This document shows, piece after piece, positions 18,637-28,013 of a DNA stretch of 64,000 bases. The position numbers and the translations under genes are program-made. This stretch comes from Amphritea balenae. Lineage in GTDB: Bacteria > Pseudomonadota > Gammaproteobacteria > Pseudomonadales > Balneatricaceae. Below the pieces are notes generated by a model. The model saw only the letters and a list, made by a program, of their open reading frames with translations. It did no database searches and was not told where the DNA came from. Position 1 is the stretch's first letter. Every line of letters begins with the position of its first letter. The stretch covers positions 310,001 through 374,000 of the forward strand of contig NZ_RQXV01000003.1 in NCBI RefSeq assembly GCF_003858655.1, given 5' to 3'.

Positions 18637-19358
18637 TGATTGACCTTCATAACCACATTCTACCTGGCATAGATGATGGCCCAGCGACCCTACTCGAGTC
18701 GTTGGAATTAGCCAGAATAGCGGTTGACGACGGCATTCAGCATATTGTTGCAACACCTCATATACATCCCGGACGTTACGAAAATCAGATTTCCAACATC
18801 CAACCAGTACTTTTGAAATTACAACAAAGCCTGATCGAGTTAGATATTCCACTAACTCTCAGCATGGGAGCAGAAGTTCGCATCTCAACAGAGATGCTAA
18901 ATATGATTCCCGCTAGGAAAATACCTTTTATTGGTAACTGGTTTGGGCAAAGTATATTACTGCTGGAACAACCCCACAGCCATATATTACCCGGCACGCT
19001 AAAATTAATTCACTGGCTGCAATCACAAAACATCACCCCTATGATTGCTCACCCTGAACGCAATAAAGAAATCATGCTGACACCCGATAAGCTCAGCCCC
19101 TTTGTTGAAGCCGGGTGCCTTATTCAGCTTACCGCTATGTCTATAACAGGTAACTTCGGAGCTAAAGCGCAACACTGCGCGAACCATATTCTGGAGCAAG
19201 ACTGGGTCACGGTAATCGCTACTGATGCCCACAACAAAAATCATCGCCCTCCCATTCTAAGCCATAGCTTTAAGACTGTGGTTGAAATGCTCGGTCTTCA
19301 GCACGCCACGAGGCTATTTATTGATAACCCCAAAATAATTTTGGGGCAATCATCATGA
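18636..19358 (+). CDS. CpsB/YwqE-type PHP tyrosine phosphatase
   Basis: 240 aa, PHP metal-dependent fold. Metal ligands appear in DLHNHILPGIDDG, TPHIHPG, HPERN and TDAHN. This family dephosphorylates the tyrosine tail of BY-kinases such as the one just upstream, taking the place of low-molecular-weight Wzb phosphatases. Overlaps both neighbours (1 and 4 bases). Confidence 0.92.
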   Translation: MIDLHNHILPGIDDGPATLLESLELARIAVDDGIQHIVATPHIHPGRYENQISNIQPVLLKLQQSLIELDIPLTLSMGAEVRISTEMLNMIPARKIPFIGNWFGQSILLLEQPHSHILPGTLKLIHWLQSQNITPMIAHPERNKEIMLTPDKLSPFVEAGCLIQLTAMSITGNFGAKAQHCANHILEQDWVTVIATDAHNKNHRPPILSHSFKTVVEMLGLQHATRLFIDNPKIILGQSS

Positions 19359-20023
19359 GCACTGTTTTTAACAAAAAACTAGTGTTTATTCCTGCCTTGT
19401 TACTATTAATTCCGAGCATCCTCATAGGACGATGGGTTTTAGGGGATATTAACGCATACACGGTCCGCTATTCGGTTCAACAATGGCAAACAGAAAACCG
19501 TCTCCCCAGCATAAGTGAGCTTACAAGCGCCCAGACATCTATTCATGCTGCACTAAGTTGGAATGACACACCAGAATACAGAGACTATGAAGGCAGACTG
19601 TTTCATTACCAATCCCTTATTTCTGAAAACCCACTACTTAAAAACACAGCCCTTAACAACGCACTTAATAGTTATCGAGCATCTACTAAACAAAGGCCAC
19701 AATGGCCTTATAGCTGGGCCAATCTTGCATTAATAAAAGCCCTGACAGGTGAATTAGACTCGGAATACCGACACGCTATCAGGCAAGCAGCATTGAACGG
19801 TCCATGGGAAAATGGCGTCAATATCGCTCTGACTGAAGCAGGGCTTATCGGCTGGCTCAGTCTGAATAGAACAGAGCAAGAAATAATCACTGAAAATATC
19901 CAACGTGGTATTCGCAGAAACCTCAAGCATATAAAAGTCATCATAAACCGATATAATAAGCGTTCTCTGATTTGTGCAAACCTCAAACGAGATAAATATC
20001 AAAGAAAGCTCTGTGGTTTCTGA
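19355..20023 (+). CDS. VpsP-like EPS biosynthesis protein, membrane-anchored
   Basis: 222 aa with one N-terminal membrane helix (about residues 10-28, FIPALLLLIPSILIGRW) and a helical, TPR-like periplasmic part (RPQWPYSWANLALIKALTGE). It resembles the VpsP family found beside Wzc-type kinases in Vibrio and relatives; the function there is not defined. Overlaps the phosphatase gene by 4 bases. The strongly basic C-terminus (KRDKYQRKLCGF) is notable. The family name is from memory of that architecture. Confidence 0.6.
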   Translation: MSTVFNKKLVFIPALLLLIPSILIGRWVLGDINAYTVRYSVQQWQTENRLPSISELTSAQTSIHAALSWNDTPEYRDYEGRLFHYQSLISENPLLKNTALNNALNSYRASTKQRPQWPYSWANLALIKALTGELDSEYRHAIRQAALNGPWENGVNIALTEAGLIGWLSLNRTEQEIITENIQRGIRRNLKHIKVIINRYNKRSLICANLKRDKYQRKLCGF

Positions 20024-20062
20024 TGACAATAAACCATAACGTTTTCTATGGACAGGAACACT

Positions 20063-20947
20063 ATGACAACTGTACGTAAAGCTGTAATCCCCGTTGCAGG
20101 CCTTGGAACCCGCGTTCTTCCTGCGAGTAAAGCAATACCGAAAGAGATGATGCCGGTAGTCGATAAACCGGTCATACAGCACGTTGTTGAAGAAGCTGTT
20201 CGTGCCGGTATTAAAGAGATTGTACTGGTGACTCGTAATGGCAAGTCTGCTATCGAAGATCATTTTGATAAGCACTTTGAACTTGAACAGTCCCTGGAAC
20301 GCAAAAATAAAACAGCGATTCTTGAATCCATTCGCAATATAGTACCTAAGGATGTAACAATCCTTTCGGTCCGCCAGCCAGACGCACTAGGTCTAGGCCA
20401 TGCTGTCTTCTGCGCTGCTCAGGCAGTCAACAATGAAGCTTTTGCCGTAATTTTACCCGATGTACTAGTCAACAATTATCAGCAAAGCGAAAACGACCTA
20501 CAGAAGATGGTTAAAGCATTTGATCAACATAATGCTGCCCAAATAATGGTTGAATCTGTTCCTCAGGATAAAGTTCATCTATACGGTATTGCTGACTGCA
20601 AAGGCATAAAGCCTGCCGCAGGAGAATCTGTAGCTATCTCTGGCATGGTTGAAAAACCCTCTGCAGAAGAAGCGCCATCTGACCTTTCGGTTGTCGGCCG
20701 TTATATTTTACCCGCCAGGGTAATGACGCTACTAGCTGATACCAAACCGGGCGCCGGTGGCGAAATTCAGCTAACCGATGCGCTGGATGAACTATTAAAA
20801 GAGCAATCAGTTGAAGCTTACCGCATGACTGGCAAAACCTACGATTGCGGCAATAAACTAGGTTATCTTCAGGCAAACGTTGCTTACGGCCTGCAACACC
20901 CAGAAACGGCCGATGGATTAAAACAGTTCATTGCACAGCAGGGCTGA
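20063..20947 (+). CDS. galU: GalU, UTP-glucose-1-phosphate uridylyltransferase
   Basis: About 294 aa. Makes UDP-glucose from UTP and Glc-1-P. Nucleotidyltransferase signature VAGLGTRVLPASKAIPKEM, catalytic region VILPDVLV and GGEIQLTDAL. Start at 20063 has AGGA six bases upstream; an earlier in-frame ATG at 20048 has none. The usual VILPDD reads VILPDV here, so one acidic residue near the metal site is replaced. Confidence 0.93.
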   Translation: MTTVRKAVIPVAGLGTRVLPASKAIPKEMMPVVDKPVIQHVVEEAVRAGIKEIVLVTRNGKSAIEDHFDKHFELEQSLERKNKTAILESIRNIVPKDVTILSVRQPDALGLGHAVFCAAQAVNNEAFAVILPDVLVNNYQQSENDLQKMVKAFDQHNAAQIMVESVPQDKVHLYGIADCKGIKPAAGESVAISGMVEKPSAEEAPSDLSVVGRYILPARVMTLLADTKPGAGGEIQLTDALDELLKEQSVEAYRMTGKTYDCGNKLGYLQANVAYGLQHPETADGLKQFIAQQG

Positions 20948-20951
20948 TAGA

Positions 20952-22643
20952 ATGACGGTCAATCAATCTCCGGCATGGAATGCCCTAACAGAACACGCTA
21001 AAGATATCGGACAATCTCCGATCAGTAAGCTGTTCACATCAGACCCTGATCGTTTTAAAAAGTTAAGCTACAGCGCAGCTAACTGCATGCTGGACTTTTC
21101 AAAACAAAGAATTACGCAAACCACGATTGAAGGTCTGATAAATCTGGCCGAACAACAAAACCTTCAACAAAAAATAGAAGCGCTGTTCAAGGGTGATATC
21201 GTTAACCCTTCCGAGAACCGGCCAGCACTTCATACGGCACTGCGTCAACCTGAAAAAGAGTCACTGATCGTTAATGGTACCGATATCAGTGCGGAGATCC
21301 ATCACTCACTTGTACAGATGGAGAGCCTGGTTGATCAAATTCATAACGGACAATGGCGAGGCTATGATGGTAGCCCCATCAAACATGTCGTTAACATTGG
21401 CGTTGGAGGCTCAGATCTTGGGCCACTAATGACCTGCCGCGCCCTGTCACAATTTGCACCGACCAATATCAGACATATTGATCTGCACTTTGTATCATCA
21501 ATGGATGGTAGTCAGCTGGCACAGTTATTAGACCGGATAGACCCGCCATCAACACTGTTTATCGTATCATCAAAATCATTCAGTACTATTGATACACTGG
21601 CAAACTCAAACACAGCCAGAGAGTGGCTTATCAACGCTAGCGGTATGTCAATAGAGCTCATTAGTCAGCACCATTTTATTGGCATAACAGCTAGCCCTAA
21701 AAAGGCAGCTGAGTGGGGTATTCCTGAGAAAAACCAGTTACATTTCTGGGACTGGACTGGCGGGCGTTACTCCATGTGGTCCGTCATTGGAATGGCGATA
21801 GCGCTCAAGGTAGGAAACAGTAATTTCCGTGAATTCCTGGCTGGCGCAAACACAATGGACAGCCATTTCCGTGAAGCGCCGTTAGCTGAAAATCTGCCAG
21901 TACTTCTGGCCATGATAGGTATTTGGAATATTAATTTTCAAGATATCCACGCCCATGCCATCCTGCCATATGATGGCCGACTCGCTCACCTGCCAGCCTA
22001 TCTTGAGCAGCTAGAGATGGAGAGCAACGGTAAAAATGTAACACTCAATGGCCATTCTGTAGACTATGCCACTTGTCCTATTTTGTGGGGTGAAGTTGGC
22101 CCTAATGCTCAACACGCCTTCTATCAGCTACTCCATCAGGGCACCGAGTCGGTAATGTGTGATTTTATTGCACCGGCATTACGTTACCAGGATCAGGGCG
22201 AAGAGCTACAGCAACAGCATCAGTTGGCACTAGCTAACTGCCTGGCTCAATCCCGCCTGCTAGCGCTGGGTGATTCAATGTTAGATAACGCAGAGAACTC
22301 ACCAATCCATAAACGCTATACTGGCAATCAGCCAAGCACCACTATTATGCTGGACCAACTGAGCCCCCTAAGTTTTGGCGCCCTGATAGCCCTTTACGAG
22401 CATAAAGTTTATGTTCAGTCTGCCATCTGGGAGATCAATCCTTTTGATCAATGGGGAGTCGAACTTGGCAAGCAAGTTGCCACGTCACTGCTTAATGATT
22501 TCGAAAATACTAACAACACCAATAATGATTCTTCTACCGATGGTTTAATCCGCTTTGTCTTGCAACAACGCCAAACTGCCCGGAATAAAGAAGATGCCAC
22601 CCAGGATCATGTTAGTCAGACAGGCAAGGAGAGCAACCAATGA
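20952..22643 (+). CDS. pgi: Glucose-6-phosphate isomerase
   Basis: 563 aa. Interconverts Glc-6-P and Fru-6-P and so connects the UDP-glucose and GDP-mannose branches of this locus. Signatures GVGGSDLGPLM, VSSKSFSTIDTL, DWTGGRYSMWSVIG, and QLSPLSFGALIALYEHK. Start is the ATG at 20952, 4 bases after galU; a TTG frame from 20931 would only add residues from within galU. Overlaps the next gene by 4 bases. Confidence 0.95.
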   Translation: MTVNQSPAWNALTEHAKDIGQSPISKLFTSDPDRFKKLSYSAANCMLDFSKQRITQTTIEGLINLAEQQNLQQKIEALFKGDIVNPSENRPALHTALRQPEKESLIVNGTDISAEIHHSLVQMESLVDQIHNGQWRGYDGSPIKHVVNIGVGGSDLGPLMTCRALSQFAPTNIRHIDLHFVSSMDGSQLAQLLDRIDPPSTLFIVSSKSFSTIDTLANSNTAREWLINASGMSIELISQHHFIGITASPKKAAEWGIPEKNQLHFWDWTGGRYSMWSVIGMAIALKVGNSNFREFLAGANTMDSHFREAPLAENLPVLLAMIGIWNINFQDIHAHAILPYDGRLAHLPAYLEQLEMESNGKNVTLNGHSVDYATCPILWGEVGPNAQHAFYQLLHQGTESVMCDFIAPALRYQDQGEELQQQHQLALANCLAQSRLLALGDSMLDNAENSPIHKRYTGNQPSTTIMLDQLSPLSFGALIALYEHKVYVQSAIWEINPFDQWGVELGKQVATSLLNDFENTNNTNNDSSTDGLIRFVLQQRQTARNKEDATQDHVSQTGKESNQ

Positions 22644-23905
22644 AGATAAAAGTATATGGTGCCGACCTTACCGCCTGGGTCGCTGCAGCCTGCCTTGCCA
22701 GGTCAGGTAATGATGTCACTATAGAAGGCCAGAACATACCAAAGGATAAGCCCTTATACGATATCTCCATACTAAGAGATGAGCCCGGTTTACTGGAACA
22801 GATACAGCTACAGGTTAAAGAGGGCCGACTCAAGCGCAATAGCAAAACATCTGATACAGCAGATATATACTGGCTGGCGCTTGAGCATGGAGAATATGAT
22901 CAGGCTCAGAAACTCATAGTACAACTCGGTGAACAAACTACCGAGAACTTACTTATAATCAATCAGTGTAATTTTGGTGTTGGGGCAAGCGATCAACTGC
23001 AAGCACTACTTAACGAAGACGCTAACCAGGCCATTGTCTATATCCCTAATAACTTACAGGAAGGCCAGGCACTTCAAGGCTTCAGCCAACCTAAACGAAT
23101 CATCATCGGTAGCGATAATAACTGGGCCATAACCGCAACTCGTGCATTAATTAAGCCTTATCTGCAAAACATTGAACACCTACAGATCATGAGCTGTCGT
23201 GAAGCTGAATTTACCAAGTTTGCAATCACAGGTATGCTGGCAATTCGCCTTGGCTATATCAACGAACTAGCTAATCTGGCCGATAAGCTTGATGTTGATA
23301 TCGACACCATCAGAGACGGCATGGGCGCCGACCCCAGAGTAGGTAGCCACTACCTTTCACCCGGCTGCGGCTTCGGTGGCCAAAACTTTAATCAGTATAT
23401 AGCCCGTTTTTCAGAAATCTTCGAAAATAAAGGCCATAACTCACTGTTAAAAACAGTCATCACAGAGAACGAAATACAAAAAGAGCTGCTATTTCGCAAA
23501 CTATGGCAACACTACCAATGCGATCTTACTGATAAAGCAGTGGCAATCTGGGGAGCATCATTTAAACCCGGCACAGCTAGTATCGATAACGCTCCCAGCC
23601 TGAAAATAATAGATGCCCTACTTGCTCAGGGTGTGCATGTTAAAGTGCACGACCCAGAAGCCCTGAATAATTTACGCCAGCATTATGCACAGGAAACCCG
23701 TATAAGCTTTTGCGATTCAGCCTATAGCGCTGCCGCTGACTGCCACGCCCTCCTCTTAGTGACCGAATGGCCTGAATACTGGTCCCCTGACTATATGCGA
23801 CTGCTCGATCAGATGCATACGCCACTCATTATTGATGGCCGTAATGTATTCGATAAGGAAGCACTGGAAATGTATGGTTTCATCTATATCGGTGTTGGTC
23901 GATAA
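22640..23905 (+). CDS. Degenerate UDP-glucose/GDP-mannose dehydrogenase-like protein
   Basis: 421 aa, near full length for the Ugd/AlgD family and aligning from end to end: middle helix EAEFTKFAITGMLAIRLGYINELANL, C-terminal GASFKPGT, VKVHDPEA, IIDGRNVF. But the catalytic positions are altered. The GxGxxG nucleotide loop reads GADLTA, the conserved S-T-V-P-V-G block reads NQCNFGVG, and the catalytic GFGGSCFPKD reads GFGGQNFNQY, so the active-site cysteine is missing (a Cys occurs six residues earlier). It is therefore probably not an active dehydrogenase. Coupled to pgi and to the VanZ-like gene by overlaps. Confidence 0.85.
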   Translation: MKIKVYGADLTAWVAAACLARSGNDVTIEGQNIPKDKPLYDISILRDEPGLLEQIQLQVKEGRLKRNSKTSDTADIYWLALEHGEYDQAQKLIVQLGEQTTENLLIINQCNFGVGASDQLQALLNEDANQAIVYIPNNLQEGQALQGFSQPKRIIIGSDNNWAITATRALIKPYLQNIEHLQIMSCREAEFTKFAITGMLAIRLGYINELANLADKLDVDIDTIRDGMGADPRVGSHYLSPGCGFGGQNFNQYIARFSEIFENKGHNSLLKTVITENEIQKELLFRKLWQHYQCDLTDKAVAIWGASFKPGTASIDNAPSLKIIDALLAQGVHVKVHDPEALNNLRQHYAQETRISFCDSAYSAAADCHALLLVTEWPEYWSPDYMRLLDQMHTPLIIDGRNVFDKEALEMYGFIYIGVGR

Positions 23906-24294
23906 TGGCTGCACTTCGTATTCTGCTTTTCGCTGTCTGTGTAGCCTGTTTAATGTACGGCCTGTTCAGAGAAACACCACCAGCACAGGTATTCAATCAG
24001 TCAGATAAAGTAGGCCATATTCTTGGTTTTGCCGTTATGTCGGCAATAGGTATCTGGAGCCTGCCACGCCGATTTATAGGTGGATTTCTGGTAGTTTTAG
24101 TCGGTTTAGCCCTGAGCGCTGAATTTTTACAGGAGCGCTTACTTCCTTACCGCCACTTTTCAATAGACGACCTTTACGCCAACCTGGCTGGAATTGCGCT
24201 CGCAACGCTTCCATGGCTACTCTGGCAACTGAGTAAAAAAGCGATTCAACACTCAGATACCCCAATATTAAATTCATCAGAGAATCACCAATGA
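23905..24294 (+). CDS. VanZ-like membrane protein
   Basis: 129 aa, about four membrane helices. VanZ-family features: [16 protein letters not shown] near residue 35 and [26 protein letters not shown]. The family is named for teicoplanin resistance, but most chromosomal members lie in envelope or EPS loci with unknown function. Overlaps the previous stop by 1 base (TAATG) and manB by 4. Confidence 0.8.
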   Translation: MAALRILLFAVCVACLMYGLFRETPPAQVFNQSDKVGHILGFAVMSAIGIWSLPRRFIGGFLVVLVGLALSAEFLQERLLPYRHFSIDDLYANLAGIALATLPWLLWQLSKKAIQHSDTPILNSSENHQ

Positions 24295-25661
24295 GCAAAC
24301 TTGCCTGTTTTAAAGCTTATGATATCCGTGGCCAGCTAGGAACTCAGCTGGATGAAGACCTTAGCTACCGTATCGGTCGAGCCTACGCCGAATTCCTTCA
24401 GCCAAAAACAGTCGTTGTCGGCGGTGATATGCGTCTTTCAACTGAATCCCTAAAACAGGCACTGGCTAATGGCCTGCGGGATGCTGGTGTCGACGTACTT
24501 GATATAGGCCTTTGCGGTACAGAAGAGATCTACTTCGCCACTGCCCACCTGGATATGGATGGCGGCATTGTGGTTACCGCCAGCCACAACCCTGAAGACT
24601 ACAACGGCATGAAACTGGTACGTAAAGGCTCGCGCCCTATTAGTGGCGATACAGGTCTGAACGATATCGAACAACTAGCCCGTGAAAACAACTTTGCAGG
24701 TGTCGATCCAAGCCAGCGCGGTAGTTACAATAAAGCTGACACCCTGACCGCTTACGTTGAGCACCTGAAGGGCTACGTGAAGCTAAATACCCTGAAGCCT
24801 CTTAAGTTGGTAGTAAATGCGGGTAACGGTGTTGCGGGTCATGTAATTGATGCACTGGAGCAGCAATTTGACGATGCTGCAGTACCCGTCGAATTTATCA
24901 AAATACATCATCAACCTGACGGCACTTTCCCTAACGGTATTCCAAACCCGATTCTTGAGGAAAACCGCGCAGACACAATTGCCGCTGTACTGGAACACAA
25001 AGCCGATATGGGGATTGCCTGGGATGGCGACTTCGATCGCTGCTTCCTGTTCGATGAAAACGGCCGGTTTATCGAAGGCTATTACATCGTAGGCCTACTG
25101 GCAGAAGCCTTTTTGGCCAAAAACCCGGGTGCCGCCATTATTCACGACCCTCGCCTAACCTGGAACACCCTGGATATAGTAAAGAAGGCCGGTGGTAATG
25201 CCGTGCAATGCAAAACAGGTCATGCTTTCATTAAAGAGCGTATGCGTGAAGAAAATGCAGTTTATGGTGGCGAAATGAGCGCCCATCACTACTTCCGCGA
25301 CTTCTTCTACTGCGACAGCGGTATGGTACCCTGGTTATTAGTTGCCGAGTTGATTTGCAACAAGAGCAAGACCTTATCACAACTGGTTGATGACCGTATC
25401 ACTCAGTACCCGTCGCCTGGCGAAATTAATAGCAAACTGGAAGATCCGAAGGCCTCAATTGCTAAAGTATTAAATACCTATCAGGCAAACGCCCTAGGCA
25501 TCGACTATACCGATGGTATCAGTCTTGATATGGGCGAATGGCGCTTCAACCTTCGCTCATCGAATACTGAACCGGTAGTGCGCCTGAATGTTGAAACCCG
25601 GGGCAATGAAGCTCTGATGAAGGAAAAGACCGACGAATTACTTCAGCTCCTACGGGGCTGA
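24291..25661 (+). CDS. cpsG: Phosphomannomutase CpsG/ManB
   Basis: 456 aa, the length of E. coli CpsG (ManB). Converts Man-6-P to Man-1-P for GDP-mannose. Phosphoserine loop [14 protein letters not shown], metal loop DGDFDRCF, sugar-binding [12 protein letters not shown] and phosphate-binding [14 protein letters not shown]. Last gene of the 14.5-25.7 kb operon; feeds the two manC gene products on the minus strand. Confidence 0.95.
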   Translation: MSKLACFKAYDIRGQLGTQLDEDLSYRIGRAYAEFLQPKTVVVGGDMRLSTESLKQALANGLRDAGVDVLDIGLCGTEEIYFATAHLDMDGGIVVTASHNPEDYNGMKLVRKGSRPISGDTGLNDIEQLARENNFAGVDPSQRGSYNKADTLTAYVEHLKGYVKLNTLKPLKLVVNAGNGVAGHVIDALEQQFDDAAVPVEFIKIHHQPDGTFPNGIPNPILEENRADTIAAVLEHKADMGIAWDGDFDRCFLFDENGRFIEGYYIVGLLAEAFLAKNPGAAIIHDPRLTWNTLDIVKKAGGNAVQCKTGHAFIKERMREENAVYGGEMSAHHYFRDFFYCDSGMVPWLLVAELICNKSKTLSQLVDDRITQYPSPGEINSKLEDPKASIAKVLNTYQANALGIDYTDGISLDMGEWRFNLRSSNTEPVVRLNVETRGNEALMKEKTDELLQLLRG

Positions 25662-25674
25662 AGAGCTTAAGACC

Positions 25675-25910
25675 CGTTCGCTACGCTTGTCCGAATGGAA
25701 CTACGTTCCGTGTCCGATGCGGCTTCGCCGCGTCCGAGGTCCGAAAAAGCAAACAAATAGCCTTCGGCTACAATCCAGCTTGTATTTTTGCTCTTATCTT
25801 TTCCGTTCTTTCGGACGCGGCGAAGCCGCATCGGACAAGCGCAGCGTTCGGACTAGTTGCAAAGTAACGATCGGACATCGGCTCTTAAGATCGGACACCG
25901 GCTCTTTTAA
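25675..25910. repeat. Hairpin-array repeat element, copy 2 (core reduced)
   Basis: Left arm units GGAAC-TAC-GTTCC and GCGGC-TTC-GCCGC, each with GTCCGA. A short centre keeps the linker CTCTTATCTTTTCCG but has lost the ACCACAGAG inverted repeat. Right arm at 25809-25905 with TCGGAC units. Begins about 14 bases after the cpsG stop. A reading frame spanning it is not a gene. Confidence 0.88.
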
Positions 25911-25944
25911 CCCCGCCCCCCTGCTTATAGAAAAGGTTTGAAAT

Positions 25945-26346
25945 ATGGAAACCAAAGCGCCAAAGGACTGGTTCGAAGAAGGACTGTTCAAACGTGTTCC
26001 TGAGGAGATCAAAGACAGTTTTTCTCAGGCACAGATCGATGCACTCAAAGTAGCATTTGGTGCGCGAAAATGGGGAAAACACCCTGTTGATATTCGCGGC
26101 ACTCTGAAGCTATGGACCTGGCGATACTACTTCGTCGTTCTGATAGGACGTAACCGTCGTGAACTTAGCCGTGCGGAACAAAAAACAGCAGCCCTTGTAC
26201 AAGCCTTTTTCCTGATACTGTTTCTGTCATTTTCAACCCTGCTGGGGCTACTAGTTTTATACCTGATCAAATCAGCAGCAGGCATCGACCTGTTCCCGGG
26301 CTTTTCACTGGGAATCTGGGGGTGGTTTAAAACTAACATGTTATGA
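25945..26346 (+). CDS. Small hypothetical membrane protein
   Basis: 133 aa. The soluble N-terminal half includes a basic, aromatic stretch (KLWTWRYYFVVLIGRNRREL); a hydrophobic hairpin or one long helix spans about residues 83-110, and the C-terminus ends GIWGWFKTNML. AAAGG nine bases before the ATG supports translation. Isolated between two repeat elements, it sits just after the EPS operon and convergent to galE. I do not recognise a named family. Confidence 0.7.
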   Translation: METKAPKDWFEEGLFKRVPEEIKDSFSQAQIDALKVAFGARKWGKHPVDIRGTLKLWTWRYYFVVLIGRNRRELSRAEQKTAALVQAFFLILFLSFSTLLGLLVLYLIKSAAGIDLFPGFSLGIWGWFKTNML

Positions 26347-26359
26347 GCAAGGAGCAGTG

Positions 26360-26614
26360 GTCCGATACTTAAGAGCCGAAGTCCGATGCCTGCAAAGCAG
26401 GCGTCCGATCATTTCATTTGTCCGAACGTTGCTTCGCAACTTGTCCGAAATACCCCATAAGAACATTTTCACCACAAAGACCATAGAGAAAAGATTTAAC
26501 TAAGCTCTTAACGCTCTCATCTGTGTGCTTGGCATGCCCCTTGGATGCTGTGGTAAATCGCTCTTATCTTTGCCAGTTTTTCGGATTCGGCGCTGTAGCG
26601 CCAATCGGACTGCG
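26360..26614. repeat. Hairpin-array repeat element, copy 3
   Basis: Left arm: TGCCTGC-AAA-GCAGGC and GTTGC-TTC-GCAAC with GTCCGA. Core with ACCACA at 26470 and TGTGGT at 26549. Linker CTCTTATCTTTGCC; right arm stem GGCGC-TGTA-GCGCC with TCGGAC. Lies between the convergent 133-aa gene and galE and ends 7 bases from the galE stop. Confidence 0.88.
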
Positions 26615-26620
26615 GTTATA

Positions 26621-27631
26621 TTATTTATACCCTTCCGGATTATTGGACTGCCAGTTCCAGGTATCGCGCATCATATCTTCCAGGCTAAACTGAGTTTGCC
26701 AGCCCAACTCGTTATTCGCCTTGCAAGCATTAGCCCAGAAAGCGGGCAAGTCCCCATCCCGACGGGGCGCAAATTCATATGGCACAGTAACCCCAGTAAC
26801 ATTAACAAAGCTATTCACCATCGCCAGTACAGATAAGCCCTGCCCAGTCCCCAGATTATAAATATGAGTACCCGGCTGTTGCAGGCATTCTAGGGATTTA
26901 AGGTGTCCGTCAGCCAGATCCATTACATGCAAATAATCCCTGACACAAGTACCATCATCTGTATCATAGTCATTACCGAAAATAGATAGCCGCTCACGCT
27001 TACCCACCGCCACCTGACTGATAAATGGCATAAGATTATTGGGAATCCCTTGCGGATCCTCACCAATAAGGCCCGATGAATGAGCCCCTATAGGATTAAA
27101 ATAACGTAGCAATGCAACAGACCAGCCAGCATCAGAAGCACAAAGATCCGTCAGAATCTGCTCAACCATCGCCTTTGAAGTACCGTAGGGGTTAGAGGTT
27201 TTACCCCGCGGCATAGTTTCAACGTAGGGGACGGGTGCATCTTCCCCATAAACCGTTGCTGATGAACTGAATACCAGCTTTTTAACGCCCGCAACGGCCA
27301 TCGCCTGACAAAGAACGACTGAGCCATGGACATTATTCTGATAATACTCGAGCGGGCTTTGTGAACTTTCCCCCACCGCCTTCAGACCGGCAAAGTGGAT
27401 AACAGACTCAATAGGATAATTATCGAAAAGCCTCTTCAGGCAAGCAGCATCCCGAATATCTCCCTCAACAAAAGCGGGACGTTTACTCGTAATAGTTTCT
27501 ACCCGATTAAACACTTCAGAGTGGCTGTTACAAAGATTATCAAGCACAACCACGTCATACCCGGCCTCCAATAGCATCACTACTGTATGTGAGCCGATAT
27601 ATCCTGCACCACCTGTAACCAAAATCGCCAT
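26621..27631 (-). CDS. galE: UDP-glucose 4-epimerase
   Basis: 336 aa SDR enzyme that interconverts UDP-Glc and UDP-Gal. NAD loop GGAGYIGSH, then the catalytic Ser-containing SSSATVYG and YGTSK (Y-x-x-x-K), with YFNPIGAHSSGLIGEDP typical of GalE. ATG at 27631 has AGGA eight bases upstream; frames from the two preceding TTG codons are ignored. Isolated between repeat copies 3 and 4. Confidence 0.95.
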   Translation of the reverse strand: MAILVTGGAGYIGSHTVVMLLEAGYDVVVLDNLCNSHSEVFNRVETITSKRPAFVEGDIRDAACLKRLFDNYPIESVIHFAGLKAVGESSQSPLEYYQNNVHGSVVLCQAMAVAGVKKLVFSSSATVYGEDAPVPYVETMPRGKTSNPYGTSKAMVEQILTDLCASDAGWSVALLRYFNPIGAHSSGLIGEDPQGIPNNLMPFISQVAVGKRERLSIFGNDYDTDDGTCVRDYLHVMDLADGHLKSLECLQQPGTHIYNLGTGQGLSVLAMVNSFVNVTGVTVPYEFAPRRDGDLPAFWANACKANNELGWQTQFSLEDMMRDTWNWQSNNPEGYK

Positions 27632-27689
27632 CAACAAAATCCTTTAAAATGATCTGAACAGGCCACAAATCATAACATTAAAATACGAA

Positions 27690-28010
27690 AAGCAGACGCT
27701 GCACTTGTCCGTTAAATGCCGAAGCCCAATACCTGTGAAACAGGCATCCGATGCAGCTACGCCGCGTCCGAACGTTGCTACGCAACTTGTCCTGTACTAC
27801 TTAAATACAGAAGTATCCTCATCACGGAGGACACAGAGATCACAGAGAAAGACTTAAGAGATCAAAAGGTTTATCCCTTCTCAATGCACTCGGCACTCTC
27901 TGTGGTTATTGTTTCTTTTCCGTTTTCAGCTTTTTCGGACACGCGGCAAAGCCGCATCGGACAAACGTAGCGTTCGGACCCGGCGACTTAGCGCCAATCG
28001 GACCTCGACT
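27690..28010. repeat. Hairpin-array repeat element, copy 4
   Basis: Left arm stems GCCTG-TGAAA-CAGGC, GCAGC-TAC-GCCGC (imperfect) and GTTGC-TAC-GCAAC. Core ATCACGGAGGACACAGAG (27821-27838) facing CACTCTCTGTGGT (27893-27905). Linker TTCTTTTCCG. Right arm stem GCGGC-AAA-GCCGC with TCGGAC. Reaches to within 3 bases of the cysQ stop. Confidence 0.88.
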
Positions 28011-28013
28011 CTT

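Noticed and set aside
25687-25941. Open frame of 84 codons across repeat copy 2
   Set aside because: Consists of repeat sequence only; similar frames in other copies (54347-54568, 61936-62157) arise the same way.
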